Source: CALLJL01 sp964627255 (GTDB lineage: Bacteria > Acidobacteriota > Aminicenantia > Aminicenantales > CALLJL01). Taken from it: a DNA stretch of 64,000 bases. How positions within the stretch are numbered: the first letter of the stretch is position 1; every line of letters begins with the position of its first letter. The notes beneath the pieces are model-generated. The model saw only the letters and a list, made by a program, of their open reading frames with translations, searched no databases and was not told where the DNA came from. A program made the translations under genes and the position numbers. Positions 33,438-42,534 of this stretch are shown here, piece by piece. The stretch is taken from NCBI GenBank assembly GCA_964627255.1, contig CAZVIN010000037.1, positions 46,188 to 110,187 of the forward strand, read 5' to 3'.

Positions 33438-34982
33438 ATGTTTAGTCCTAAAAAAGGCTTTGGCCTTCCTGCCTTTTTGGGGGTTATTTTTCTGATAATC
33501 TACGCCGGTGCCAACCTTCTTTGGTTAAGCTACGACACTTTGCCGCCACCTTTTGACCAATCAGCCCACGGCTTGATTGTCTTGAAATATCATCAGCTCC
33601 TCGACCATCCGGCCAGTCTTTCAGGGAGCAAGCTACTTCGCGGCACTAACTACTGGCCGCCCTTCTTTTATTTTTCGAGCGCCATAACCACCCAAATTTT
33701 CGGGTTTAGCCCCGACACCATTGTCCTTACGAACTTCTTTTTTTTGCTTCTGCTGGCTCTGGCTCTTTTCAAATTGGGTGAAACATTATTTAACCGCTGG
33801 GTAGGTCTGTTGACTGTTCTTCTTTCTCTAATGTGTCCCCTTGTTTATGCTTTGCTGCGGGACGGTTTGATTGATTTTTCCTTGTTAACGATAGTCGTTG
33901 TTGTCCAATATCTAATTATTAAAAGTCGGAGTGGTCTTCATCTTAAAGCCGGCCTTATATTAGCCCTGGCCATGGCGGCCGCTCTTCTCACCAAATGGAC
34001 CTCTCCAATATTTTTTGCTTTTACCGGGCCGCTTGTTTTCTTAGTTAGCTGGAAAAGAGAGCCCAGGCCTTTCTGGCGTTCTCTCTGCCGTGGGTTTATT
34101 GTGGTTATGATTGCGTTGGCCTTGGCCCTTCCATGGTATATAAAGAATTACAGCGATTTTCGCTCTGGCGCCCACCATGCTCTCTATACTGATTCCAAGT
34201 TAGAGGGAGACCCAACCCGCTTTTGGCCCTCCTTGGTTTGGTATCTTGAGGCTTTGCGGGATGTCCTTGTTTCCCGCTGGCTTCTGCCCTTTTTTCTTGT
34301 CGGTTGGGCGGCCTTTTTTCTCTGGAGTAAAAACTGGCTGGCTCTATCTTTTAGCTTAGCCTGGTTTTTTCCCAGCCTGCTGATTTTTATTTTTATTCCG
34401 AATAAAGATGCCCGGTTCATTTTGCCTCTACTTCCTTCCTTAGCCCTTTTGAGCTCGGCCGGTCTTAATTCCCTTCCCTCAAGAAAGACAAGGTTAGCGG
34501 TAGCCATGGCGCTAATCATTATCGGCTCTTATCAGTTCAGCGCCATTTCCTTTGGCTGGCCAAAATTTATCGAGCATCCTTACACCCATCAGGCCACTCG
34601 AGAGGAGTGGCAAGTAGAAAAAATTTTAACCGACCTGAAAACAGCTTTTCCTGGAAAAGAATTGAGAATAGCGGTTTTAGCCAATCAGCCTTATTTTAAC
34701 CCTAACCTTTTTCATTTTTATAGTGCGGTTAAGACTTTTTCCTTTAAGATTGATAGCGTGGGCGACCGCCCCCCGAACTTTACTCAACTCACAGCCTATC
34801 ATTTCTTAATCCTTAAAACAGGCGATATCGCCCTCGAGCATACGGCGCGGCACCGTTGGGCTTTTTTGTCCAAATTCTGGCCCTGGCTGGAAGGGGAGAA
34901 TAAAGGGCCTTCTTTTATTTTATGGGGTAAGTGGCCGCTACCCGATGGAAGCGAAGCTCTGGTTTACCAGATTGAAAAATGA
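33438..34982 (+). CDS. GT39-like membrane glycosyltransferase
   Basis: About 514 aa with some 10-12 membrane helices. Layout matches ArnT/PMT-type (GT-C fold, family 39-like) enzymes that use polyprenyl-phosphate sugars. The first periplasmic loop has DQSAHGLIVLKYH with the acidic residue, followed by TNYWPPFFYFSSA and, in a later loop, LLRDGLIDFSLL; ALPWYIKNY is typical. C-terminal about 120 residues are soluble. Start ATG at 33438 (a TTG codon precedes it directly); no clear Shine-Dalgarno. Likely adds sugar to lipid or protein on the outer face of the inner membrane. Confidence 0.75.
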   Translation: MFSPKKGFGLPAFLGVIFLIIYAGANLLWLSYDTLPPPFDQSAHGLIVLKYHQLLDHPASLSGSKLLRGTNYWPPFFYFSSAITTQIFGFSPDTIVLTNFFFLLLLALALFKLGETLFNRWVGLLTVLLSLMCPLVYALLRDGLIDFSLLTIVVVVQYLIIKSRSGLHLKAGLILALAMAAALLTKWTSPIFFAFTGPLVFLVSWKREPRPFWRSLCRGFIVVMIALALALPWYIKNYSDFRSGAHHALYTDSKLEGDPTRFWPSLVWYLEALRDVLVSRWLLPFFLVGWAAFFLWSKNWLALSFSLAWFFPSLLIFIFIPNKDARFILPLLPSLALLSSAGLNSLPSRKTRLAVAMALIIIGSYQFSAISFGWPKFIEHPYTHQATREEWQVEKILTDLKTAFPGKELRIAVLANQPYFNPNLFHFYSAVKTFSFKIDSVGDRPPNFTQLTAYHFLILKTGDIALEHTARHRWAFLSKFWPWLEGENKGPSFILWGKWPLPDGSEALVYQIEK

Positions 34983-35030
34983 AAAATCTCTCGCTCTTCT
35001 TTTTTTGACTGGTTGCGATAACCGTATCTT

Positions 35031-35048
35031 TTTGTTATTAATAACAAA
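35031..35048. promoter_or_regulatory. 18-bp perfect palindrome upstream of the HAD gene
   Basis: TTTGTTATTAATAACAAA reads the same on both strands. It sits 35 bp before the HAD start codon and about 20 bp after a TTGACT (35005-35010). A good operator candidate for a dimeric regulator; no terminator T-run follows. Confidence 0.4.
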
Positions 35049-35083
35049 TTAACAAGTTATTTTTGAACCCAGGCGAGGTTTTC

Positions 35084-35728
35084 ATGAAGCGCGCCATCAT
35101 TTGCGATATGGGGCAGGTTGTTCTCTGGTTTGATAACCGTCATTTTTATCGGCGGTTGGGGGAAGCCTCTCCTTATGAAGAAGAAGAGATAAGACAATTG
35201 GTCAGGGACCATTTTGAGCTCATCGAGCTCTTAGACATGGGCCGGATTTCGCCCCAAGAATTTTATGCCAAGATAATCAGCGCTACCCGAGCTAACCTGG
35301 ATTACGAGACCTTTCTGGCGGCCTATTGCGATGTTTTTACTCCTAATAAGCCTGTGATTGATATCCTAAGGCGGGCCAAGAGTTCGGCGCGTCTTGTCCT
35401 GCTTTCCAACACGGATGTGCTTCGGTTTTCTTTTATCCGGCAGCGTTTCCCTAAAGTCATGATTTTTGATTCTTTGGTTCTTTCTTATGAAGTTGGGCTG
35501 ATGAAGCCCCAGCCTCAAATTTATCAAATCGCTCTCCAGGCGGCAGAGGCCGAGCCAGAAGAAACAGTATTTATCGATGACCTGGAAGAAAACATTCGAC
35601 CGGCCAAGGGCTTGGGTATGGCGACTATCCTTTATCGGCCAGAAACAGATTTGGAGCATAACCTTCAATCCTTGGGGGTAAGGCTGGAACCAATAGTTCA
35701 AGTTAATAAAAAAATTAGCCAGAAATAA
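35084..35728 (+). CDS. HAD-superfamily (subfamily IA, YihX-like) hydrolase
   Basis: 214 aa from ATG 35084, chosen over a TTG at 35063 because AGGCGAGG lies just upstream. HAD motifs: CDMGQVV (D8; the second Asp is replaced by Gly as in YihX-like IA members), LLSNTD (motif II), KPQPQIY with the conserved Lys (motif III) and FIDDLEEN (motif IV). The cap has the MGRISPQEF pattern of YihX (alpha-D-glucose-1-phosphate phosphatase). A small-sugar-phosphate phosphatase is likely. Lack of the usual second motif-I Asp needs attention, but this is normal for this subgroup. Confidence 0.8.
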   Translation: MKRAIICDMGQVVLWFDNRHFYRRLGEASPYEEEEIRQLVRDHFELIELLDMGRISPQEFYAKIISATRANLDYETFLAAYCDVFTPNKPVIDILRRAKSSARLVLLSNTDVLRFSFIRQRFPKVMIFDSLVLSYEVGLMKPQPQIYQIALQAAEAEPEETVFIDDLEENIRPAKGLGMATILYRPETDLEHNLQSLGVRLEPIVQVNKKISQK

Positions 35729-36007
35729 AATAGGATGAACTGGCTTCAAGGGATAAAAGGACAAAATGAATCTTCATCTTCCATCTTGTACGGGCTAAGC
35801 AATGTCACGGCTTGAAGGGCCCCCGCTCCCGTTTGGTTTTTCCTTGCGTTGTCTTTTACCTTCGTTGGGCTGGCCGAAATCGTCTCTCTGGCAACGGACG
35901 TCGAGTTGGCAAAAAGGTCGCTTAGAGGGGAGAGGAAAAGCAAAACTAATTAAAAGTGGTTAATTCCTTATGATTTTGATAAACGCTGACAGAAAAGAGG
36001 TAAGTAA

Positions 36008-37489
36008 ATGACCGAAAAGGCGATTCGGGTTAGGGTTTATCTTATTTTGGCCGCTTTTCTTTGCTTAAATCTAATTTTTCTGAGTTGCGCCGTTAACCCG
36101 GTTACTGGACAGAAAGAACTAAGCCTGATTCCCGCTTCCCAGGAAAAAACCTTGGGCGAGGAAACCGATGGTGAAATTCGTTCCCAATACGGAATAGTCG
36201 CTGATAAGGACTTGGTTGCTTATATCAAGGGTGTAGGGGAATCCATAGTTCCCCATACTCACCGGCCAGAGCTTGGCTACCATTTTGCTGTCCTTGATTC
36301 ACCCGTTATCAACGCCTTTGCTGTGCCCGGAGGCTATGTTTATGTTACGAGGGGAATTTTGGCTTTAATGTCTTCAGAAGCGGAACTGGCCACGGTTATC
36401 GGCCATGAGCTGGGTCATATCAGTGCTCGTCATAGCCTCCGGCGGTTAAGTCAGATGATTCTTGTCCAGACTGGCTTAGCCTTAGTGAGTGCTGTGGATA
36501 AAAGGCTGGCAGAAATCGCCGGCCTCGTCGGTGTCGGCATGCAGCTTCTCTTTCTCAAATATAGCCGTGACGATGAATACCAGGCTGACAGCTTAGGCGT
36601 CGAATATGCCCGCAAAGCCGGCTGGTCTCCCCAGTTTATGATTGATTTTTTTTCTGCCCTGGAAAAAATAGGTGACCTTTCCGGAGGTCGCAGTCTCCCT
36701 GGTTTTCTCTCTACTCATCCTTTGACCAAAGACAGAATAGAAAAGGTAAAAACGATGCTCACGGAGGAGGACCGCCGTTTAAAAGTTAACCGAGATGACT
36801 ATCTCCTTAAACTTCAAAACCTGGTCTATGGCGATGACCCGCGGCAGGGCTTCGTCGAGAAAGGAAAATTCTATCATCCCCAAATGAAGTTTGTTTTTTC
36901 CTTCCCCGAGGACTGGGCCGTGCAGAATACTGCTTCCCAAGTAAGGATGGCCTCTCCAGATGGCCGAGCCGCCCTGGTTTTAATGGTTGAAAAATCAGCC
37001 GAAGATTTAAGAACATACGCCACGCAAAAGGCGGCAACCATCAAGGGGGCAACTTTAATGGGAGAAGATAGAATCGAGACCGGCTCTTTACCTTCCCATC
37101 ACACTTTTTATTTGCTGGAAAGGGAAGAAGGTGAAACTCTCTATCTTCGCTTAGGGTTGATTCGTCTCGGCGAATTCATTTTTAGTTTTTTTGGTCTGGC
37201 TCCCTGGCGCAACTATCCTCCGTATGATGAGAAGTTTAAGGTTTCAATTCGCTCCTTGGACCAGCTTAAAGACCCTGCTTATCTTAACCGACAGCCACTG
37301 CGGCTCAATTTAGTCCGCGCTTCAGGGAAGGAGCGGCTCTCTCAGATTTTCGAGCGAACTGGGATGCCGCGCGACCTCTGGCCAAAATTCGCCATCATGA
37401 ATGGCTTCGAGCTTGAAACCATGCCGCCCGCCAATTATCTAGTTAAAACAGTCTGGCTAAAGGGACAAACCCGACCTTCTCAGCAGTAG
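36008..37489 (+). CDS. M48-family metalloprotease, lipoprotein
   Basis: 493 aa. Signal peptide ending LSC with lipid-modified C27, then the family's CAVNPVTGQKELSLI start. Zinc site HELGH (H133, E134, H137), third ligand E190 in DDEYQADSLG. N-terminal half is thus the BepA/Oma1-like (M48B/C) protease of the periplasm that degrades misfolded outer-membrane proteins. The C-terminal half (about 260-493) holds SxxG-type repeats resembling the non-TPR C-terminal domain of YfgC relatives, with a LysM-like/PSQ tail (YLNRQPLRLNLVRA, then LPxGxD-like end). Start ATG after AGAGGTAAG. A good match for outer-membrane quality control. Confidence 0.85.
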   Translation: MTEKAIRVRVYLILAAFLCLNLIFLSCAVNPVTGQKELSLIPASQEKTLGEETDGEIRSQYGIVADKDLVAYIKGVGESIVPHTHRPELGYHFAVLDSPVINAFAVPGGYVYVTRGILALMSSEAELATVIGHELGHISARHSLRRLSQMILVQTGLALVSAVDKRLAEIAGLVGVGMQLLFLKYSRDDEYQADSLGVEYARKAGWSPQFMIDFFSALEKIGDLSGGRSLPGFLSTHPLTKDRIEKVKTMLTEEDRRLKVNRDDYLLKLQNLVYGDDPRQGFVEKGKFYHPQMKFVFSFPEDWAVQNTASQVRMASPDGRAALVLMVEKSAEDLRTYATQKAATIKGATLMGEDRIETGSLPSHHTFYLLEREEGETLYLRLGLIRLGEFIFSFFGLAPWRNYPPYDEKFKVSIRSLDQLKDPAYLNRQPLRLNLVRASGKERLSQIFERTGMPRDLWPKFAIMNGFELETMPPANYLVKTVWLKGQTRPSQQ

Positions 37490-37924
37490 GAAATTGGGAA
37501 GCAGCCATTCTTCAGAAGGTGAATAATGGTTATAGCGCTGCCTTGGGACGGCCGGGGAGTGGTCTTGAAACCCGGGAACGGCGGGAGACGCGGGCGTTTC
37601 TGCGGCGAAGGAAGCTGAGGAGGGCCAATTTTCCTAAGGGCAGGAGATGGAGGCTGTTCGGGACCGCCTAATGGCATCCTCCGTGGTTTGGCTGCTGGCG
37701 ACTCCTTTTTTCTCCCCTAAGGAATTATTTTTTGATTGTATTATAATGTTTCTTTGCTTGGTTTTGCGGCTTTAGAGCCAGCGGAGCCAAGAGATAAGTT
37801 AAGGACCATTAAGACAGTCTTTGACTTGGAGCCTTGGCACTTTGAAAATAAATGAGGTGCATTAATAACTGAGAGGCCAAGTATAAACTAAACTCTGATT
37901 ATCGCATCATAAGGAGAAAAAAAT
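37490..37924. other. intergenic upstream of mrp
   Basis: No gene supported. GC-rich first half, AT-richer second half. TATAAT at 37742-37747 lacks a matching -35; a weak pair TTGACT (37821-37826) and GAAAAT (37844-37849) with 17-bp spacer is a possible mrp promoter. Confidence 0.35.
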
Positions 37925-38971
37925 ATGGCATCAACTGAGGATAAAATTAAGGAGGCTCTTTCCCGCGTTATCGACCCCGAGCTTCAACGGAACTTGGTGG
38001 AATTGGGCATGGTGCGGGAAATACGAGTGGAAGGTGAAAAGGTTAGAATCAAGTTGGCTCTAACTTTTTCTGGCTGTCCGCTCAAGGAGCAAATCGTTAC
38101 TCAGGCTAAAGAAGCAGCCCTTACCGTTGCAGGTGTGAAAGAGGTGGAAATCGAGACTACTGAAATGACTGATGAGGAAAGGAAGCGAATCGGACTTGGA
38201 GGAGACAAACAGGGGGTAGCGGAGCCTTTTAACCTAATTCACCGTTCGCTGGCTGTGCTCAGTGGAAAAGGAGGAGTAGGTAAATCGCTTGTTTCGGCCC
38301 TTCTGGGCTTAGCTTTCCGAGAGACAGGCCAAAGAGTGGGCCTTTTAGATGCTGATATTACCGGGCCGAGTATTCCCAAGATTTTTGGCCTAAAGGAGAG
38401 ACCAAAAACCGGGCCTTTGGGGCTAATACCTGTAGAGAGCCGAAAGGGAATAAAAATCATGTCGATTAACCTTTTGCTTCCGGAAGAGGACGAGGCGGTA
38501 ATCTGGCGGGGCCCGCTTATCAGCGCGGCTATTAAACAATTTTGGGGGGATGTTTTTTGGGGGGAGCTTGATTGGCTGATTATTGACCTCCCGCCGGGGA
38601 CCTCAGATGCCTCCCTCACAGTAATGCAGACACTGCCCACCTGCGGGATAGTTTTAGTCTCCACCCCCCAGGATTTGGCGGAAATGGTTGTCCGCAAAGC
38701 GGCTAAGATGGCTTTGAAAATGAAAGCTCCTTTGCTTGGTCTGGTGGAAAATATGAGTTATTTTGTTTGCCCCGATAGCGGTCGAGCCTACGAAATCTTT
38801 GGCCCGAGTCGGGGTGAAGAAATGGCTGCCCGGCTAGGCGTTCCTTTTTTGGGCCGCCTCCCCTTGAACCCGAAAATTGCCTCCTTAAGCGATGCGGGCG
38901 AGATTGAAAAGCTGCCGCTGGACGATTTTCTTCCGTTAGCCCGACGCCTGGCCGAAAAATTTGTTGATTGA
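37925..38971 (+). CDS. mrp: Mrp/NBP35-type iron-sulfur carrier P-loop ATPase
   Basis: 348 aa. N-terminal MIP18/DUF59 domain (residues about 4-90) with GCP-type SGCPLK, then the Mrp ATPase: deviant Walker A SGKGGVGKS (113-121), DADITGPSIPK, and LIIDLPPGTSD. Near the C-terminus the ENMSYF motif is followed by VCPDSGRAYEIFG, so only one Cys of the usual CxxC remains; this single-Cys form is common in archaeal-like Mrp proteins but bears on cluster binding. It delivers or assembles Fe-S clusters in the cytoplasm. Start ATG after AAGGAG. Cytosolic, monocistronic. Confidence 0.9.
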   Translation: MASTEDKIKEALSRVIDPELQRNLVELGMVREIRVEGEKVRIKLALTFSGCPLKEQIVTQAKEAALTVAGVKEVEIETTEMTDEERKRIGLGGDKQGVAEPFNLIHRSLAVLSGKGGVGKSLVSALLGLAFRETGQRVGLLDADITGPSIPKIFGLKERPKTGPLGLIPVESRKGIKIMSINLLLPEEDEAVIWRGPLISAAIKQFWGDVFWGELDWLIIDLPPGTSDASLTVMQTLPTCGIVLVSTPQDLAEMVVRKAAKMALKMKAPLLGLVENMSYFVCPDSGRAYEIFGPSRGEEMAARLGVPFLGRLPLNPKIASLSDAGEIEKLPLDDFLPLARRLAEKFVD

Positions 38972-39069
38972 GTGCTAAAGGAAGGGCTGAGGTCGCTTGT
39001 TTTAGGCCAAAAAATAGTTAGACGCTGCTCTTTGGCCAAAGATTTTAGGGGAGTGGGTCCTGCTTTTGA

Positions 39070-39462
39070 TTATTTAAGAGGGGAAAGAAAGAGGCGGCGT
39101 CGCCGCGGGCCGTCGAATTCGCAGAAGGTGATTCCCTGCCAGGTGCCAAGGCAAAGATTTCCGTCCTTAATGATAATGTAAAGACAACTTCCACAAAGCG
39201 AAGCCTTAACGTGGGCCGGAGAATTCCCTTCGCTATGAGCGTAAGGGAGGTCGTCAGGAACCATATGACATAGGGCTAAAAGGATATCTCTTTTAACAGA
39301 GGGGTCGGCGTTTTCATTTATGGTGAGGCCGGCTGTGGTATGAGGGACAAAAACAATAATCCCGCCTTCTTTTATTCCCAATGCCTTAACTTCCCTGGCC
39401 ACCAGCTGGGTTATATCAATCAATTCTTCCCTTGACCTGGTCTCAATTTCCAGCATCTTCAT
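39070..39462 (-). CDS. YjbQ/UPF0047 family protein
   Basis: 130 aa, usual length for the family of secondary thiamine-phosphate synthase-like proteins (YjbQ). Conserved features: VPHTTAGLTINENADP, then HSEGNSPAHVKASL, then LGTWQGITFCEFDGPR. These histidines and the Glu/Asp are family landmarks thought to form a metal or active site. Physiological role is not firmly known. Start ATG preceded by GGGAGGAAAAG. It converges with mrp. Cytoplasmic. Confidence 0.9.
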   Translation of the reverse strand: MKMLEIETRSREELIDITQLVAREVKALGIKEGGIIVFVPHTTAGLTINENADPSVKRDILLALCHMVPDDLPYAHSEGNSPAHVKASLCGSCLYIIIKDGNLCLGTWQGITFCEFDGPRRRRLFLSPLK

Positions 39463-39717
39463 TCTTTTCCTCCCATCTTTATTAAAAGATAAAATAATAT
39501 TTTAATTTAGTTCTTTTCCCGCTTTAATATAAACCCTGCTTTTTAATAAAAATTGGTTTCCCTGGCTCTTTTATTTTTTGCTTATTTTCTTCAGGAAAAA
39601 CATGGTCACTTCAAAGCTTGGTTGAGCCAGCTAGAAAAAAGCCTTTTTTAGAGTCAAGGTTTTTTGGCGGGAAATAATAATCAAGGCCAAGAACATTAAT
39701 TCCCAAAAGGACCAGTT

Positions 39718-40509
39718 TTAGGGAAGTTTTATTTCTTCGAGCCAGGCTTTCACTTTATCAATCAGAGCCTGGTCCTTCAGCTTAGGAAGAGCTTTTTCCA
39801 GAAGTTCACGAGCCCGCCCTTTTTCGCCAAGGTTGAGATAGGCAATGCCGAGATTAATCAATATTATCGGGTCTTCAGGGTTAAGGCTTAAAGCCCGGTT
39901 GAAATAATTAACGGCGGCCTTATAATCCTGCTTTTCGTTGCAGGCGACGCCTAAAAGATTGAAGATAGCTGGGTCTTTGGGGTTGGACTCAGCGGCTTTT
40001 AAACCAAATTCGATGGCTTCATCATATCTTTTCTGGTCAAGAAGCAGACGGGCGAGAAGAAAAAGGGAAGGGGTATAGCTAAGCGCAACTGCCTGACGAT
40101 ATTCCCTTTCGGCTCGCAGAATTTCACCCATATCTTGATAGACAACAGCCAGGTTATGATGGGTTTCTCCGGAATCGGGCTTGAGCTCAAGGGCTCGTTC
40201 CAGAGCCTCAGCCGCAGCCTGATAATTGCCCTTTTTGTGATAAATAACCCCTAAAAGATTATATGAAGCGTAATGATTAGGGTCTAAAGCCAGGGCTTGT
40301 TTGAGGAAATCAAGCGCCATATCTGGAAGCTCGTATCTCATGGCCACAACTGCCTTTTCATAGTGATATTGGGGGTCCTTTTCTTTATCGGGCGCAGTCT
40401 TTGGTTTGGAAGTAGTGCAAGAGGATGCAAGAAAGATGATTATCAGGATCAAATTAAAAATTTGAAAAATAGAGAAGCGGAAAGTAGTTCTTTGACGTCT
40501 ATTGATCAT
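39718..40509 (-). CDS. TPR-repeat lipoprotein (PilF-like)
   Basis: 263 aa. Signal peptide with lipobox FLASSC (C31). Five to six tetratricopeptide repeats from about residue 48 to 255, each with the [WLF]-x2-[LIM]-G-x2-Y and A-x3-[YF]-x4-A-L-x-[LP]-x-P pattern (ASYNLLGVIYHKKGNYQAAA; ALSLNPEDP). TPR lipoproteins of this size act as scaffolds at the outer membrane, for example the pilotin PilF, but no pilus genes lie here. Start has no clear Shine-Dalgarno. Diverges from the Pif1-like gene. Confidence 0.8.
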   Translation of the reverse strand: MINRRQRTTFRFSIFQIFNLILIIIFLASSCTTSKPKTAPDKEKDPQYHYEKAVVAMRYELPDMALDFLKQALALDPNHYASYNLLGVIYHKKGNYQAAAEALERALELKPDSGETHHNLAVVYQDMGEILRAEREYRQAVALSYTPSLFLLARLLLDQKRYDEAIEFGLKAAESNPKDPAIFNLLGVACNEKQDYKAAVNYFNRALSLNPEDPIILINLGIAYLNLGEKGRARELLEKALPKLKDQALIDKVKAWLEEIKLP

Positions 40510-40565
40510 GTTGAAATTTTGTCATAAGTCCGCTTTCAAGGCAAGCTGAGTCTAAGCGATGATTC

Positions 40566-40574
40566 TGGTATAAT
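40566..40574 (+). promoter_or_regulatory. extended -10 promoter of the Pif1-like gene
   Basis: TGGTATAAT (40566-40574) is a TGn-extended perfect -10 box, 27 bp before the ATG at 40601. The -35 position (40546-40551, CTGAGT) is weak, as is usual with extended -10 promoters. Confidence 0.55.
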
Positions 40575-40600
40575 CATGATTGGTTTAGAGGAAACCTTGT

Positions 40601-42175
40601 ATGGCGCCTAAACCAGAAATTGAAATTTCTCCTGATTTCGAGGCCGCCTTGGATTTACTGGAAAATTCCAAGAGTCATGTTTTTATTACGGGCCGAGCGG
40701 GCACGGGGAAATCAACTCTCCTTCAGTATTGGCGCCAGAATACGGAGAAAAAGGTAGCCGTTTTGGCGCCAACAGGGGTCGCCGCTCTAAATGTCTATGG
40801 CCAGACTATTCACTCTTTCTTTGGTTTTAAGCCCGATATCACCCTCGATAAGGTGGAAAAGCTATCCGCCCAGCAATCAAAACTTTACCGGGCTTTAGAG
40901 ACAATCGTCATTGATGAAATCTCGATGGTCAGGGCTGATTTACTTGATTGTGTCGACCACTTTTTGCGGCTCAATAGCCGCGAGCGACGTCTTCCCTTTG
41001 GGGGCCTCCAGATGATTTTTATCGGCGACCTTTATCAGCTTCCTCCTGTAGTGACTTCCAAAGAAAAAAAGATATTTTCCGCGGGCTACGAGACCCCCTA
41101 CTTTTTCTCCAGCCGGGTTTTTAACCGCAGCGATTTTTCCTTCGAATTTATCGAGCTTGAAAAGGTCTATCGTCAGAGCGACCAGAATTTTATCGCTTTG
41201 CTTAATGCCATCAGAAATCGGACGGTGACCGAAGAAGATATCAGCCTTCTGAACCAACGGGTTGACCCCGATTTTATTCCGGGCAAAGATAAATTTTATA
41301 TCACCTTGACCAGCACTAATGACTTAGCCTCGACCCACAATCAAGAGAAGCTCCGGGCCCTGTCCGGAAGAGTATGGATTCATCATGGCCGCCTTACGGG
41401 CGAATTCGAAAAATTTGACCGTTCCTCGCTGCCAGCGGATGAAATCCTCGAATTAAAAAAAGGAGCTCAAGTGATGCTGGTCAACAACGACCGCCATGGC
41501 CGCTGGGTTAACGGCACCATAGGTCGGGTGCGGGCCATTGAAAAGCACCGGTACGGCCATGCCCTGGTTATTGTTGAGCTTCAGAATGGCGCGGAGGTTG
41601 AAGTTGAGCCCTATACGTGGGAAATTTTTCATTATAAATATGATGAAAAAAGAAAAATAATCGAGACGGAAACAGTCGGCAGGTTCCAGCAATATCCCCT
41701 TAAACTTGCGTGGGCGGTGACAATTCATAAAAGTCAGGGCAAAACCTTTGACCGGGTTATTATTGATATCGGTCGAGGTGCCTTTGCTCCGGGTCAAATT
41801 TATGTGGCTTTGAGCCGATGTACAAGCTTGGAAGGAATCGTGCTGCGGCGGCCCATTCAAAAAAAGCATATTCTTCTCGACTTTAAAATTGTCCGGTTTT
41901 TAACCCGCCTCCAGTACCAAAAAGCTGAAGAGGCGCTTTCGTTGGAAGAGAAAAGGTCGCTTGTTAAAAAAGCTCTGGCTCAAAAAAATGATTTAGAGAT
42001 TGTTTATCTCAAGCCGGATGACACCAAATCGCAACGACGCATCCACCCCTTATCCATAGAAATGGCTGAATATAAAGGCAAATACTTTGAAGGACTGCGC
42101 GCTTTCTGTTTTAAGCGACAGGCGGAGCGCATTTTTCGTCTTGACCGCATCCTCAAACTCAAACTCCTTTCTTAA
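40601..42175 (+). CDS. Pif1-like superfamily 1B helicase with C-terminal WYL domain
   Basis: 524 aa. Walker A GRAGTGKST (31-39), motif Ia LAPTGVAAL, Walker B VIDEISMV (DE 105-106), motif III GDLYQLPPV, then TIHKSQGKTFD and VALSRCTSLEG (motifs V and VI), all as in Pif1/RecD-type 5'-3' helicases. The final about 60 residues (EIVYLKPDDTK, R-x-IHPLSIE, YFEGLRAFCFKRQAERIFRLDRI) form a WYL domain. A Pif1-WYL protein of Thermotoga elfii has been studied and its WYL part binds single-stranded DNA, so a similar accessory role is likely. Probable role: unwinding of stalled forks or G-quadruplexes. Has its own extended -10 promoter. Confidence 0.9.
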   Translation: MAPKPEIEISPDFEAALDLLENSKSHVFITGRAGTGKSTLLQYWRQNTEKKVAVLAPTGVAALNVYGQTIHSFFGFKPDITLDKVEKLSAQQSKLYRALETIVIDEISMVRADLLDCVDHFLRLNSRERRLPFGGLQMIFIGDLYQLPPVVTSKEKKIFSAGYETPYFFSSRVFNRSDFSFEFIELEKVYRQSDQNFIALLNAIRNRTVTEEDISLLNQRVDPDFIPGKDKFYITLTSTNDLASTHNQEKLRALSGRVWIHHGRLTGEFEKFDRSSLPADEILELKKGAQVMLVNNDRHGRWVNGTIGRVRAIEKHRYGHALVIVELQNGAEVEVEPYTWEIFHYKYDEKRKIIETETVGRFQQYPLKLAWAVTIHKSQGKTFDRVIIDIGRGAFAPGQIYVALSRCTSLEGIVLRRPIQKKHILLDFKIVRFLTRLQYQKAEEALSLEEKRSLVKKALAQKNDLEIVYLKPDDTKSQRRIHPLSIEMAEYKGKYFEGLRAFCFKRQAERIFRLDRILKLKLLS

Positions 42176-42534
42176 TTTAATTCCAAGCTCGCCATTTCAT
42201 ATTCCGGTGTCGTTGGATTTCTACTCCAACTCGTTACATAATTTAGTTCCCAGCCTTGGCCATCTAAGGAGGAGGGGCTGTTTTCAAAGGCGCCAACCAG
42301 GATAAAAAGGCTGGCGGTTAGTCCTTGTTCGGGCAGCCGCAAAAAAGGTCGGTTTTGATATAAGAGACAGAACAAATGTTGGCAGCTAATTAAGAAATAG
42401 AAAGGGAGAGCCGACGATGCCTATTTGGTCAGCAAAATTCGACCCGACCAACCTGACCATAAAAAATTAAAATTTGGAGATGCTTCCACGAGTGTTTTCT
42501 ATAATTTCGCAGCTGGCTGACCTCGAAAAAAGGA
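42176..42534. other. intergenic between convergent genes
   Basis: 359 bp between the ends of the Pif1-like and oxidoreductase-beta genes. No gene, clear terminator hairpin or repeat found. Confidence 0.35.
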
